From Lachnospiraceae bacterium (lineage in GTDB: Bacteria > Bacillota > Clostridia > Lachnospirales > Lachnospiraceae), in assembly GCA_017617395.1 (NCBI GenBank), contig JAFZWG010000039.1:1-47189 (forward strand): 47,189 bases of DNA. The letters are read 5' to 3'. Shown piece after piece: positions 1-7,584 of this stretch (position 1 is its first letter; each line of letters opens with the position of its first letter). The notes below the pieces were generated by a model. The model had not been told where the DNA came from and did not search any database. It was given only the letters and a program-made list of their open reading frames with translations. Both the position numbers and the translations under genes were made by a program.

Positions 1-333
1 CTCCGGAACATGCTCGATCGCCATGTTAGCGTAGAAAGCAGCCTCCGGATAAATGATCACGATCGGACCGAGAGCGCAGAGACCGTGGCAGCCGGTGCGT
101 ACGACGCAAACGTCGTTCTCGATTCCGTTCTTCTTGATTTCCTCGTTGAATGCAACGATAATGTCTTCACTGTGGGAGGAAGTACAGCCGGTACCGCCGC
201 ACACAAGGACATGATGCTTGTAGTTCTTGCCCTGTGCGTTCAACTCGGCGATCTTGGCTTCGCCCTCGCGGCGCATCGAAATGATGCCTTCCTGCTCCGC
301 CTTAATCTTGTTCAGTTCCGTAATGGATATCAT
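1..333 (-). CDS. NuoF/HndC-type NADH-binding hydrogenase subunit, N-terminal part
   Basis: First 111 residues of a NuoF-like flavoprotein subunit of an NADH dehydrogenase or electron-bifurcating [FeFe]-hydrogenase; the rest lies beyond the left edge. The visible part is the thioredoxin-like [2Fe-2S] domain that clostridial HndC/HydB proteins carry ahead of the FMN/NADH domain: a CGGTGC motif near residue 45 and CHGLC near residue 81 supply four cysteines (C-x4-C and C-x3-C). The ATG at 333 follows AGGAGG at a good distance. The NuoE-like gene ends 13 bases upstream, so the two are surely co-transcribed and their products form one complex passing electrons between NAD(H), ferredoxin and a partner enzyme. 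Which complex it is cannot be decided without the downstream genes. Confidence 0.85.
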   Translation of the reverse strand, partial: MISITELNKIKAEQEGIISMRREGEAKIAELNAQGKNYKHHVLVCGGTGCTSSHSEDIIVAFNEEIKKNGIENDVCVVRTGCHGLCALGPIVIIYPEAAFYANMAIEHVPE

Positions 334-346
334 TTGCTTCCTCCTG

Positions 347-841
347 TTACTCGTATTTTGCAAGGATCTCATCCAGCTTGTCGACGGTCAACTTGCCGTA
401 AACCTCGCCGTTGATCGTCATAACCGGTGCAAGACCGCAAGCGCCGATGCAGCGGCACGCGTCGAGCGAGAACTTTCCGTCGGGGGTGCACTCGCCGCCC
501 TCGATACCGAGCTTCTCACACAGTTTGTTGTAGATATCGCCGGATCCCTTGACGTAGCAAGCGGTACCCAGGCATACGGAGATCGCGTATTTTCCCTTCG
601 GATAAAGGGAGAACTGCGCGTAAAATGTAACAACGCCGTAGATCTTCTCCAGCGGAATGCCGGTTTCGTCCGAGATCATCGTCTGGACTTCAATCGGCAG
701 ATAGCCGTAAATGTCCTGAGCCTTCTGCAGGATCGGCATCAAAGCGCCCCGCTCATCCTTCAGCTCACGAATCACCTGCAGAAGCTTCTGCTTTTGCTCT
801 TCCGTCCCGTTAAACGGCACGGTACTCTTTTTTGTGGCCAT
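347..841 (-). CDS. NuoE/HndA-type [2Fe-2S] subunit
   Basis: 164-residue NuoE-family subunit of an NADH dehydrogenase or bifurcating hydrogenase. A helical N-terminal part is followed by a thioredoxin-like [2Fe-2S] domain; the four ligands are seen as CLGTAC (C-x4-C) and CIGAC (C-x3-C). The length fits the family. The frame stays open further upstream, but the ATG at 841 has a GGAGGA site directly before it and the protein begins there with MATKKS, so the longer version is rejected. It leads an operon with the NuoF-like gene. The 263 bases upstream hold an AT-rich stretch and an inverted repeat (GATTGGG/CCCAATC near 872-894) in the leader; I see no convincing promoter. Confidence 0.92.
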   Translation of the reverse strand: MATKKSTVPFNGTEEQKQKLLQVIRELKDERGALMPILQKAQDIYGYLPIEVQTMISDETGIPLEKIYGVVTFYAQFSLYPKGKYAISVCLGTACYVKGSGDIYNKLCEKLGIEGGECTPDGKFSLDACRCIGACGLAPVMTINGEVYGKLTVDKLDEILAKYE

Positions 842-1030
842 TAAAAATCCTCCTTCTAGGGTAATAACCGATTGGGCGTATGCTCCCCAATCCCCAAGTA
901 TATATTTTAACACGAAAGGTAAAAAATATCCAGTATTTTCCGCTTCCAAACATACTGTTTTTTTCTTTTCGGCACTTTAATGCGTGTATACACGTATTTA
1001 TACGTAAAATACGTTCATTTTCAACAAAAA

Positions 1031-1058
1031 ATCGGCGCCGGATTGTCCCGTCGCCGAT
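1031..1058 (-). terminator. Rho-independent terminator of the CarD-like gene
   Basis: Read on the minus strand, ATCGGCG and CGCCGAT pair around a 14-base loop and are followed by TTTTTTG. It lies 46 bases past the CarD-like stop codon and insulates the hydrogenase operon. Confidence 0.75.
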
Positions 1059-1104
1059 GTGTTTTGCCTAGTAAATCAATATGTTTTAAGTGCTTTTCAA
1101 CCGC

Positions 1105-1620
1105 TCAGTCGATGGTGTCCTTCTCGTTCTCGAACTTCTGCACGAAAATGTCCTTCGCCTCCTCACGGCTGATGCCGAACGAGATGGCCAGCTCACCGAA
1201 CAGACAATCCTCCGCCATGTGCATGTAGCGCTCGTCGCTCGCCGTCGCACGCTTGCCCTGCGAGGAGCGCAACTCGCCTCTCGCATGGATCGCCTTGAGC
1301 ATCCGCACAAGATTCTCGCATTTGCCCGAGTAAAATGCCTGTTTATACGCATCTTCGCGTTTCTTCTCGTCAATCACAGACAATTCATCGAGATCCTTCA
1401 AGCGGGACAAGAGCTCCTCCGCCTCCGCCTTCGTCAGGACAGGGCGCAGTACGATCCGGACGTTGTCGACCGGACTGAAAATCTTCCCGCCGTTGGAATA
1501 CACCGGCGTCAATGTGTAATAATCCTTATCCCCTGCGCCCATTCCGCGCAGCGGTCCGATGTCGTCCACCCGGCACACGCCGTTCGTGCCGTGGATTACA
1601 TACGCTCCTTTCCGAAACAT
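1105..1620 (-). CDS. CarD/CdnL-family transcription regulator
   Basis: 171-residue protein of the CarD/CdnL family, cytoplasmic proteins that bind the RNA polymerase beta subunit and modulate promoter opening. The N-terminal CarD-TRCF-like (Tudor) domain is recognisable from FRKGAYVIHGTNGVCRV through YYTLTP and the I-F-x-P-x-D-N element; a helical, basic C-terminal domain follows, as in the family. The ATG at 1620 is preceded by GGAGTG; an upstream in-frame start lacks a site. It is transcribed alone from the TATAAT promoter at 1668 and ends at the hairpin at 1031-1058. Clostridial members are poorly characterised and the targets cannot be inferred here. Confidence 0.85.
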   Translation of the reverse strand: MFRKGAYVIHGTNGVCRVDDIGPLRGMGAGDKDYYTLTPVYSNGGKIFSPVDNVRIVLRPVLTKAEAEELLSRLKDLDELSVIDEKKREDAYKQAFYSGKCENLVRMLKAIHARGELRSSQGKRATASDERYMHMAEDCLFGELAISFGISREEAKDIFVQKFENEKDTID

Positions 1621-1667
1621 GCTATCACTCCTGTTCTTCTTCAACAAGACCGTCAGACTACAGGACC

Positions 1668-1697
1668 ATTATAGCACATTTAGAAAGACAGATGCAA
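1668..1697 (-). promoter_or_regulatory. Sigma-A promoter of the CarD-like gene
   Basis: Minus strand: perfect -10 TATAAT at 1673-1668, weak -35 TTGCAT at 1697-1692, 18-base spacer. The start codon is about 48 bases below the -10. Confidence 0.55.
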
Positions 1698-1723
1698 ATG
1701 CAAAAGTGCACAAAAATAATGGA

Positions 1724-1748
1724 AAAAGCCCTTTTTTCAAGGGCTTTT
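1724..1748 (-). terminator. Terminator of the HAD phosphatase operon
   Basis: AAAAGCCCTT and AAGGGCTTTT form a 10-bp stem with a 5-base loop, followed on the minus strand by further T residues. It lies about 40 bases after the stop of the HAD gene. Confidence 0.85.
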
Positions 1749-1789
1749 CGTAAACTTTTTGTGAATTGCGTGACAGTTGTGTGAGCATA

Positions 1790-2602
1790 TCACGAAATCA
1801 ACCGGGACAGCGCGTACGCGACTCCGTCGTGCTCGTTATCCTTCGTGACAAAGTCCGCCATCGCCTTCACGGACTCGTCCGCATTGCCCATGACAACGCC
1901 CATCCCGGCCGCCTTTAACATCGGCAGATCGTTGTCCGCATCGCCGATGGCGATGGTCTCCTCCATCGGCACGCCGTACATCGAAGCGACCGCCTCCAGA
2001 GCCTTCGCCTTCGAGACGTCGCCGCGGAAAAACTCGGCGTACACCGGAAGTGATTTGCAAATTGTGACATTTTCCGGCATCTTGTCAAACAATATACCCT
2101 TTTGTGCCTCGGAAACCCACGCCGCGATGTGCTCCGGATCGTCGTACCACAGAATCTTCGAGACGCCGACGTCGAAGAGCGTCTCGATCGGCGGCATCGG
2201 CTTCGGCTCCATGAGACCGAACCGCTTTCCGTAGTCTGCCAGACGCTCGTCCAGGGGCAGGCCGTAGAGCCGGTTGGCGCTCCAGATGATCTGACTCGTC
2301 ATGCGCGCTCTTCCGCCCTCTAAAATAATCTTCGCCGCCTCCGGCGAGAGGTCCTTTTTGAACAGGATATCCTCGCTTCCGCTGTCGACGATCATCGCGC
2401 CGTTGCTGGTGATCACCGGCAGCGTAAGCCCGAGCATCCGGACGAACGGCTTCGCGCCCGGCCACGCCCGGCCGGTCGAGATGATGACATGAACGCCCTG
2501 TGCGATCACGCGGCGAAGCTCCGCGAGGTTGCCCTCGCTCACCCGCTTGTCGTCCGTCAAAAGCGTCCCGTCCAGATCGATTGCCACCATGCGGTACGGC
2601 AT
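1790..2602 (-). CDS. Cof-type HAD-superfamily phosphatase
   Basis: 270-residue HAD phosphatase of the Cof/YkrA type (class IIB cap), which dephosphorylates small sugar phosphates or cofactors such as flavin mononucleotide. Motif I is DLDGTLL near residue 9, motif II is the STGR segment near residue 42, and motifs III/IV are the lysine in SKAKALE and GDADNDLPML near residue 220. Length is typical. The ATG at 2602 lies one base past the TGA of the serine-hydrolase gene, with the Shine-Dalgarno inside that gene's last codons, so translation is coupled. The natural substrate cannot be told from sequence. Confidence 0.9.
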   Translation of the reverse strand: MPYRMVAIDLDGTLLTDDKRVSEGNLAELRRVIAQGVHVIISTGRAWPGAKPFVRMLGLTLPVITSNGAMIVDSGSEDILFKKDLSPEAAKIILEGGRARMTSQIIWSANRLYGLPLDERLADYGKRFGLMEPKPMPPIETLFDVGVSKILWYDDPEHIAAWVSEAQKGILFDKMPENVTICKSLPVYAEFFRGDVSKAKALEAVASMYGVPMEETIAIGDADNDLPMLKAAGMGVVMGNADESVKAMADFVTKDNEHDGVAYALSRLIS

Positions 2603-2603
2603 A

Positions 2604-3752
2604 TCACTCCTCCTCGTACAAAAGCTCGCGCAGCGACGGATGGATCACGCCGTACGCGTATCCGCAGTTGCGGACGTGCATCGTAAACACCAGCGAAAGA
2701 TGATTCTTCGCATCCATGATCGCAAGGCTTCCGGCAGCGCCGTCCCAGCCGAAGATCCCGGCCGGCGCCTTGCTTCCGATCTCCGCCGGATCCAGCAGCA
2801 CCTGCATGCCGATGCCGTAACCGTAGCCGTAGCGCCCCATGTTTTTTCGAATCTCCGCAAGCGAATCGCCGCTGAGAAAATTCTGCTGAAACTCCGCGAC
2901 GGTCTCCGGCTTTAAGATCCGCGCACCGTTCGCGCCGACACCGCCGCACGCGATCGCATCCGCAAGCTTCGCATAGTCGTCCGTACAGCTGTAAAGACCC
3001 GCACCGCCGCTTTGGTACGTCCTCGTGAGCTGATAGTCGCACGAAGACTCCATCGGGCGGATCTTCGCGATGTCGCCCTCCTCGCAGAAGAACTGCTCGC
3101 AAAGTCCCGGAAGATCGTCGTTCATCGGCTTCGCAAAGCCCGTGCTGTTCATGCCGAGCGGCTTCCAGATGTGCTCCGCAAGGTAATCGCCGAAGCGCTC
3201 ACCCGAGACGACCTCGACGACCGCTGCCGCCACGTCGTGACTTAAGCTGTACAGATAATGCTCGCCGGGATGGAACAAAAGAGGCGCCTCCGCCATCGCG
3301 TCCACGAGCTCGCGTGTGGTTGCGTTGTCTCCATTTTCCGACTTTACGCGGTCGATTCCGCCGCGGTGCAGATCGTAGTCAAGTCCCGACTGCATGGACA
3401 CGAGGTGCCGCATTGTAATCGGAGTGTGCGGCGCTGCGAGCGTCACGACGCCGTCGTGCTCCTCGCGCACCTTGATATTGCGAAATGCCGGCAGATACGT
3501 TCCGACCTCGTCGTCCAGCGAGAGCTTCCCCTGCTCGACGAGCTGCATCACCGCCGTCATCGTCTGAATCTTCGTCATCGAGAACATCAGGTACTTCTGA
3601 TCCTCCGCGACCGGCTTTGTCTTCGCCGCATCCGCATAGCCTCCGCGATGGCGGTAGATCACCTCATGGTCTCTGCGGACCTCGACATCGTACGACGGCA
3701 GCCCCGCTGCCAGCAGCGAATCGAGATACGCGGTCATCTTCTCCTGATTCAT
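2604..3752 (-). CDS. Serine beta-lactamase-fold hydrolase (class C / esterase type)
   Basis: 382-residue member of the beta-lactamase/transpeptidase-like family (PF00144). The nucleophile motif S-x-x-K is SMTK at residues 58-61; the YSL segment in LYSLSHDVAAAV matches the second, tyrosine-containing motif. There is no signal peptide, so the enzyme is probably a cytoplasmic esterase or peptidase; it should not be read as an antibiotic-resistance gene. The start at 3752 follows GGAGG; an open extension of 14 codons upstream has no site. The coupled HAD phosphatase follows one base after the stop. The mRNA begins at the 3817-3845 promoter and carries a stable hairpin before the ribosome site. 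Confidence 0.85.
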   Translation of the reverse strand: MNQEKMTAYLDSLLAAGLPSYDVEVRRDHEVIYRHRGGYADAAKTKPVAEDQKYLMFSMTKIQTMTAVMQLVEQGKLSLDDEVGTYLPAFRNIKVREEHDGVVTLAAPHTPITMRHLVSMQSGLDYDLHRGGIDRVKSENGDNATTRELVDAMAEAPLLFHPGEHYLYSLSHDVAAAVVEVVSGERFGDYLAEHIWKPLGMNSTGFAKPMNDDLPGLCEQFFCEEGDIAKIRPMESSCDYQLTRTYQSGGAGLYSCTDDYAKLADAIACGGVGANGARILKPETVAEFQQNFLSGDSLAEIRKNMGRYGYGYGIGMQVLLDPAEIGSKAPAGIFGWDGAAGSLAIMDAKNHLSLVFTMHVRNCGYAYGVIHPSLRELLYEEE

Positions 3753-3775
3753 TGTAAACCTCCGGCTATTCAACA

Positions 3776-3801
3776 AACGCCCGTGGCAATGCACGGGCGT
3801 T
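3776..3801 (-). promoter_or_regulatory. Hairpin in the leader of the serine-hydrolase mRNA
   Basis: AACGCCCGTG/CACGGGCGTT, a perfect 10-bp stem with a 6-base loop, lies between the promoter at 3817-3845 and the ribosome site near 3760. On the minus strand it is followed by TTTGTTG, too poor for a strong terminator. It may be an attenuator, an mRNA-stabilising element or a weak terminator for read-through from the SDR gene. Confidence 0.5.
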
Positions 3802-3816
3802 CATCATTGTGATTCT

Positions 3817-3845
3817 ATTGTAAACTTCTTTCCGCATCCGGTCAA
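3817..3845 (-). promoter_or_regulatory. Sigma-A promoter of the serine-hydrolase/HAD operon
   Basis: Minus strand -35 TTGACC (3845-3840), 17-base spacer, -10 TACAAT (3822-3817). It starts within 30 bases of the SDR stop codon. Confidence 0.8.
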
Positions 3846-3875
3846 TGTATAAAACGATGCGTAAAATGGTACAAA

Positions 3876-4646
3876 TCAGATGCAGGTGTAACCGCCGTCC
3901 ACAGCGATATTCTGTCCGTTTACATAAGCCGATGCCGGCGATGCAAGGAACAATGTGCAGGTGTCAAGCTCGCCCTCGTTGCCGTAGCGTCCGACCGGAA
4001 TCGCACCCTTCGCGTACTCCGAGAACCAGTCGGTCTCAAGCGTTGCCTGGGTAAGAGGCGTCCAGAAATATCCGGGGCAGATCGCGTTCACCGTGATTCC
4101 CTCCTTACCCCACTCTGCCGCAAGCGCACGCGTTAAGTTGACAACGCCGCCCTTTGCCGCATGATACGGTGCGCAGGTAGCTGCCATGTTTCCTACAAGA
4201 CCGTACATCGAAGCGATGTTGATGACGCGGCCGTAGTGAGCTTTAAGCATCTCCTTGCCGAACTCTCTCGCGCACACGAACGTGCCGAAGAGGTCAATCT
4301 GCAGCTCGTTGTTGAACTGCTCATCCGTGATTTCCGCTGCCGGTGCCACCGCGCCGGTACCCGCGTTGTTGATGAGAATGTCCACGCGCCCGAACTCAGC
4401 CATCGTAGCCGCAACCGCACCCCTCACTCTCTCGGTGTCGGTGATGTCGCACGCATAGGCGAGAACCTTCACGCCGAACTCCTTCTCAATCTCTGCCTTG
4501 TTCTCGTCCAGGAGATTCTGGCGACGTGCCATCAGCACGAGATTTGCCCCCTGGCTTGCGAGTGCCTTCGCCATCTGCACTCCGAGTCCTGTCGAGGCTC
4601 CGGTGACAACAGCAACCTGTCCGGTAAGATCAAATAAATTCTTCAT
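3876..4646 (-). CDS. SDR-family oxidoreductase (gluconate 5-dehydrogenase-like)
   Basis: 256-residue classical short-chain dehydrogenase. The Rossmann cofactor motif TGASTGLG is at about residues 16-23, NNAG follows, and the active site shows the catalytic serine in NIASMYG and YHAAKGG (Y-x3-K). Overall it resembles gluconate 5-dehydrogenase or 2-deoxygluconate 3-dehydrogenase, enzymes that oxidise or reduce sugar acids with NAD(P)H. The ATG at 4646 has AAAGGG upstream; the longer open frame is rejected because it would run over the promoter. It is transcribed alone from the 4696-4723 promoter inside a striking inverted repeat, next to sugar-type genes (kinase, epimerase), which suggests a role in carbohydrate use. 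Confidence 0.88.
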   Translation of the reverse strand: MKNLFDLTGQVAVVTGASTGLGVQMAKALASQGANLVLMARRQNLLDENKAEIEKEFGVKVLAYACDITDTERVRGAVAATMAEFGRVDILINNAGTGAVAPAAEITDEQFNNELQIDLFGTFVCAREFGKEMLKAHYGRVINIASMYGLVGNMAATCAPYHAAKGGVVNLTRALAAEWGKEGITVNAICPGYFWTPLTQATLETDWFSEYAKGAIPVGRYGNEGELDTCTLFLASPASAYVNGQNIAVDGGYTCI

Positions 4647-4656
4647 TTCATTTGCC

Positions 4657-4707
4657 CTTTCGTATACTGTTTTCCCCGTTACACATACCGAATCCATTAT
4701 ACGAAAG
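4657..4707. promoter_or_regulatory. Spaced inverted repeat around the SDR promoter (possible operator)
   Basis: CTTTCGTATA at 4657-4666 and its exact complement TATACGAAAG at 4698-4707 lie 31 bases apart. One arm overlaps the -10 box and the other the ribosome-site region. The upstream arm precedes the predicted transcription start, so the pair cannot form a hairpin in the mRNA and is better read as two DNA half-sites. Confidence 0.5.
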
Positions 4708-4723
4708 TTAAAGTTTTAGTCAA
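4696..4723 (-). promoter_or_regulatory. Sigma-A promoter of the SDR gene
   Basis: Minus strand -35 TTGACT (4723-4718), 16-base spacer, perfect -10 TATAAT (4701-4696). Confidence 0.8.
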
Positions 4724-4783
4724 TCGGCAAACTGTACGAAAAATGCGTCCGTTCCGCAACATTCCTTTACATATCCGCAAAAA

Positions 4784-5596
4784 CTACCGCTTCCACTGCT
4801 CCCGCACGAACGCGATCTGGCGGTTTAGCATGTCCGTGTCAACCACGCCGGTCTTGTCAAATGCAGTCGACTCGAGGGTGAATGTCCCGTCGTAGCCTGT
4901 GCCCTTCACAAACGCGATGAATTTTTCGAAATCGATGTGGCCCGCGCCGATCGGCAGCGTGCGAAGCGCCGTCCAGTCCTTATATCCGCCGGCGTAGTCG
5001 TTGATGTGGTAATGCTTCACCAGGCCTTCCTTCCACGCCCACGCATACTCGCCCTCGCAAAATGCATCGATCTGCCCGTGGAACCCTGCCATCTTCGTGT
5101 CGAAGATGAAATGCGGCGCATCGTAACGGTCCGACAGCTGTTTCCAGTGAAGCAGAGGGTCCTCGATGTTGCAGACGACATTCTCCACCAAAAGGTCAAC
5201 GCCGTGATCCGCAACGATCTTCCGAAGCTCGCCGTACGCCTTCAGGTTGTTTTCAAAGCACGAGTCCGAGACCTCGCCGTTCCAGAGGTGGAATACCATC
5301 TTCTCACAGCCGAGTTCGGCAGCCTGCTTCGCGTTGATCGCCATTTTGCGGTACGCCTCTTCAAAGTTGCCGACGGTCACGTCCTCGCCGACCGTCTTCT
5401 GGCAATGATACACCGGAATATGCAGCGAAAGCCCGTTTACAAGCGCGGTGATCTCCTCCACCGTGTCATACCACGTGCTGTACATCATAAACTCGAAACC
5501 GTCGCCGTCAAGCCGCTTCGAAAGGTCCGTAAGCAGCTGCGGATTGCGGCCGTTCGGGCGACCGATCAATGCTCCCGTCGAAACCAAAACCTCCAT
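4784..5596 (-). CDS. TIM-barrel sugar isomerase/epimerase (AP-endonuclease-2 family)
   Basis: 270-residue protein of the xylose-isomerase-like TIM-barrel family (PF01261), whose members are metal-dependent sugar or inosose epimerases and isomerases. Typical strand ends with metal-ligand candidates are visible: FEFMMYS, VFHLWNGE, LLVENV with the glutamate near residue 138, HFIFDTKMAGFH, KHYHINDY and FTLESTAF. The ATG at 5596 is one base past the TGA of the kinase gene and its Shine-Dalgarno lies in the kinase's last codons, so it is co-translated. With a kinase upstream and an SDR downstream, a role in catabolism of a sugar or sugar derivative is a fair inference; the substrate is unknown. Confidence 0.82.
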   Translation of the reverse strand: MEVLVSTGALIGRPNGRNPQLLTDLSKRLDGDGFEFMMYSTWYDTVEEITALVNGLSLHIPVYHCQKTVGEDVTVGNFEEAYRKMAINAKQAAELGCEKMVFHLWNGEVSDSCFENNLKAYGELRKIVADHGVDLLVENVVCNIEDPLLHWKQLSDRYDAPHFIFDTKMAGFHGQIDAFCEGEYAWAWKEGLVKHYHINDYAGGYKDWTALRTLPIGAGHIDFEKFIAFVKGTGYDGTFTLESTAFDKTGVVDTDMLNRQIAFVREQWKR

Positions 5597-5597
5597 G

Positions 5598-6875
5598 TCA
5601 TCTGTTCTCCTTTCGACAATTCTCTTCTACCCACTCCGACCAGCGCTCCAGCAGGTCGTAAAGCCCGTCCTCCGAGAGCACGCCGCGCTTTACGTCGGCG
5701 CCGAACGCCCCCGCCTCGTCGGCCGCAAAATCTTCCTTCCACTTCGGCCCGTCATAGTATGCCGAGAGCACCTTGATCGCACCGCTTAACTCCTCAACGT
5801 ACGCTCTCCGTATGCCCTGCCGCTCGAGCTTGTCAAGAAGCTCGGACGCACGGTCCGAAAGCGCCTCCATCGCGCGCACGCGCACCTCGCGAAGCGCCGC
5901 CGTGATCTCGCCCTCCGACTCGCCGATGGCGCGGATCCGGCCGATCGTGTTGCGGACCTCCGACTCGCCGAGCTCCGCTTCGTTCTCGCCCTCAAGTCCG
6001 AGCGCGCGGCGGATGTTGTACGCAAGCCACTCAATCCAGGTGTACGCAACTCCAAAAAGCGAATCGTAATCGACAAAACCGTTGTCGTAACTCTTTCGAT
6101 ATCCTTCGAAAAATGCAGCCAGGCTCTCTCTTCGGAACGCTCCGTTCGTCAGTCCCGACCACTGCAGCGCAAGGTCCAGACATGACCCGACCGGGTTGTC
6201 GTACGAAAGACACTCGAGGTCGATCACATACGGCTTTCCGCGGAACCACATCACATTTTTCGGGTCCATATCCCCGTCGCAAATGCTGAGAACCGGCGGA
6301 AGATTCTGTCTTGCCGCATTGAGCTTCTCCTGCGCATCCGCAAGCATCGGAACACTCTCCTGAAGAAGCTTCGCAACCGGGCTCTTCTTCTCCGCTGCAA
6401 GCTTCGCAAGCCCCGCGAAATCCACGTCGCTTACCTCGGGCTCCCCGCACTTCTTCGCGGGCAGGATCTTCGAGTCGATCGCGTGGATCCGGCCGAGCAG
6501 CTCGCCCGCCTTTTTGCACTGCGAAGGTGTCGCGCCGGACTCGTCCGTAATCGCGCCCTTCTGCCAGCGGTAGATGTAGAAGTACGCGCCGTCCACGGAA
6601 AGCATTTTCCTCTTGCCGAACGTTAGCGCCGGTACCATCGGGATGCCGGCCTCCTCGAGGCGCTTCTCGCAAGCCTCCGCGGTCCGGTAGTTGGCCTTCG
6701 CCTCGGGGCGCTTCATAATCTCGGGGTTTAAGCATTTGACGGCGTAGGTTCCGCTTTGGGTCGTAACCTTGAACATGCGGTGCATCAGTCCGCCGCTCAC
6801 CGGCTTAATCCTGCCGGTGACGCCGCCCAGACCGGCCTTTCGCATCAATTTGTCAATCGTTTTGTTCGTTTCCAT
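5598..6875 (-). CDS. APH/choline-kinase-fold phosphotransferase
   Basis: 425-residue kinase of the aminoglycoside-phosphotransferase/choline-kinase superfamily (PF01636). Visible are the glycine-containing loop SGGLMHRMFKV, the ATP-binding lysine in YAVKCLNPE, the catalytic loop GDMDPKN (catalytic Asp and Asn kept, but the usual histidine of HGD is replaced, reading CDGD) and VIDLECLSYDNP for the metal site. About 120 helical residues extend the C-terminus beyond the usual family length of about 300. It overlaps the YczE gene by 23 bases and is followed within one base by the epimerase gene. Context argues for a sugar or small-alcohol kinase, not a drug-resistance enzyme. GAGGGAG precedes the ATG. 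Confidence 0.82.
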   Translation of the reverse strand: METNKTIDKLMRKAGLGGVTGRIKPVSGGLMHRMFKVTTQSGTYAVKCLNPEIMKRPEAKANYRTAEACEKRLEEAGIPMVPALTFGKRKMLSVDGAYFYIYRWQKGAITDESGATPSQCKKAGELLGRIHAIDSKILPAKKCGEPEVSDVDFAGLAKLAAEKKSPVAKLLQESVPMLADAQEKLNAARQNLPPVLSICDGDMDPKNVMWFRGKPYVIDLECLSYDNPVGSCLDLALQWSGLTNGAFRRESLAAFFEGYRKSYDNGFVDYDSLFGVAYTWIEWLAYNIRRALGLEGENEAELGESEVRNTIGRIRAIGESEGEITAALREVRVRAMEALSDRASELLDKLERQGIRRAYVEELSGAIKVLSAYYDGPKWKEDFAADEAGAFGADVKRGVLSEDGLYDLLERWSEWVEENCRKENR

Positions 6876-7515
6876 GCAACTCCCTCACTACCGCGAAAAC
6901 GTCACGGTGCGTTAGCTTTCTCGGCTCAAAATGAACGAGCGAGTACACTACCTGCATCACCAGTCCTGCGCCGAACGTGCTGATCAATGTCCCGATTCCG
7001 ACGGGGCCTCCCAGCAAAAATCCGATCAGCAGCACGACCGCCCACAACAAAATCTCCACAATGCCGATCGGCACCTTCGGCATGCGCTTTCCGATTCCCA
7101 CCAACAGGGAGTCGCGCGGCCCGCAGCACTGCTGTGCTGCCATGTAGATCCACATTCCGACCGCCATGAAGACAAATCCGACCACCATGATCGGAATCCC
7201 GGTCCACACACTTTTGTTGAGTGCAAACGGATTCAGGGAATTGAACGCCTGCACAAAATTTCCGGTCAAAAGCGCGTCGATCACGGTGCCGAAACCGATG
7301 CGCTCGCGAAGCCCGATATCAATCAAAAGAATCGTCACGGCGATCAATGTCATCGCCACGCCGTAATTAAGCGGTGTGTGCTTCGCAACACCCATTCCGA
7401 GGCAGTCCCACGGAGCCAGTCCGATGTTCGCAAAGATCGTCAGATGAACGCCGAAGGCAAATACCAGCAACCCCGCGACGATCCGAATCCATTCCGTTAT
7501 CACTCTTTTGCGCAT
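6853..7515 (-). CDS. YczE/YyaS/YitT-family membrane protein
   Basis: 220-residue integral membrane protein with about five hydrophobic segments: residues 8-28, 49-66, 105-130, 147-168 and 176-197. The GLAPWD element after helix 1 and the glycine-rich GGPVGIGTL motif before the last helix mark the YczE group. B. subtilis YczE is needed for surfactin production by an unknown mechanism, and no transported substrate is known. It is the first gene of a three-gene unit, overlapping the kinase by 23 bases. The ATG at 7515 has GAGG seven bases upstream; its promoter is probably the extended -10 at 7571. The C-terminal tail is cytoplasmic-type and charged. Confidence 0.85.
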   Translation of the reverse strand: MRKRVITEWIRIVAGLLVFAFGVHLTIFANIGLAPWDCLGMGVAKHTPLNYGVAMTLIAVTILLIDIGLRERIGFGTVIDALLTGNFVQAFNSLNPFALNKSVWTGIPIMVVGFVFMAVGMWIYMAAQQCCGPRDSLLVGIGKRMPKVPIGIVEILLWAVVLLIGFLLGGPVGIGTLISTFGAGLVMQVVYSLVHFEPRKLTHRDVFAVVRELHGNEQND

Positions 7516-7570
7516 CCGACTGCCTCATTTTCCGCGCCCGCTCCAAAAGAAGGGCACAATACTTCGGCAC

Positions 7571-7581
7571 AGTATACCACA
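7571..7581 (-). promoter_or_regulatory. Extended -10 promoter for the YczE-kinase-epimerase unit
   Basis: Minus strand TGTGGTATACT, an extended -10 (TGn-TATACT); the -35 at correct spacing, TGTTCA, is poor. It sits between the MFS stop and the YczE start. Confidence 0.5.
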
Positions 7582-7584
7582 TTT

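Noticed and set aside
2604-3752. Beta-lactamase resistance gene
   Set aside because: No signal peptide, and it is coupled to a HAD phosphatase; cytoplasmic esterase-type relatives fit better.
5598-6875. Aminoglycoside-resistance gene
   Set aside because: The APH fold is shared with choline, homoserine and sugar kinases; the C-terminal extension and coupled epimerase point to metabolism.
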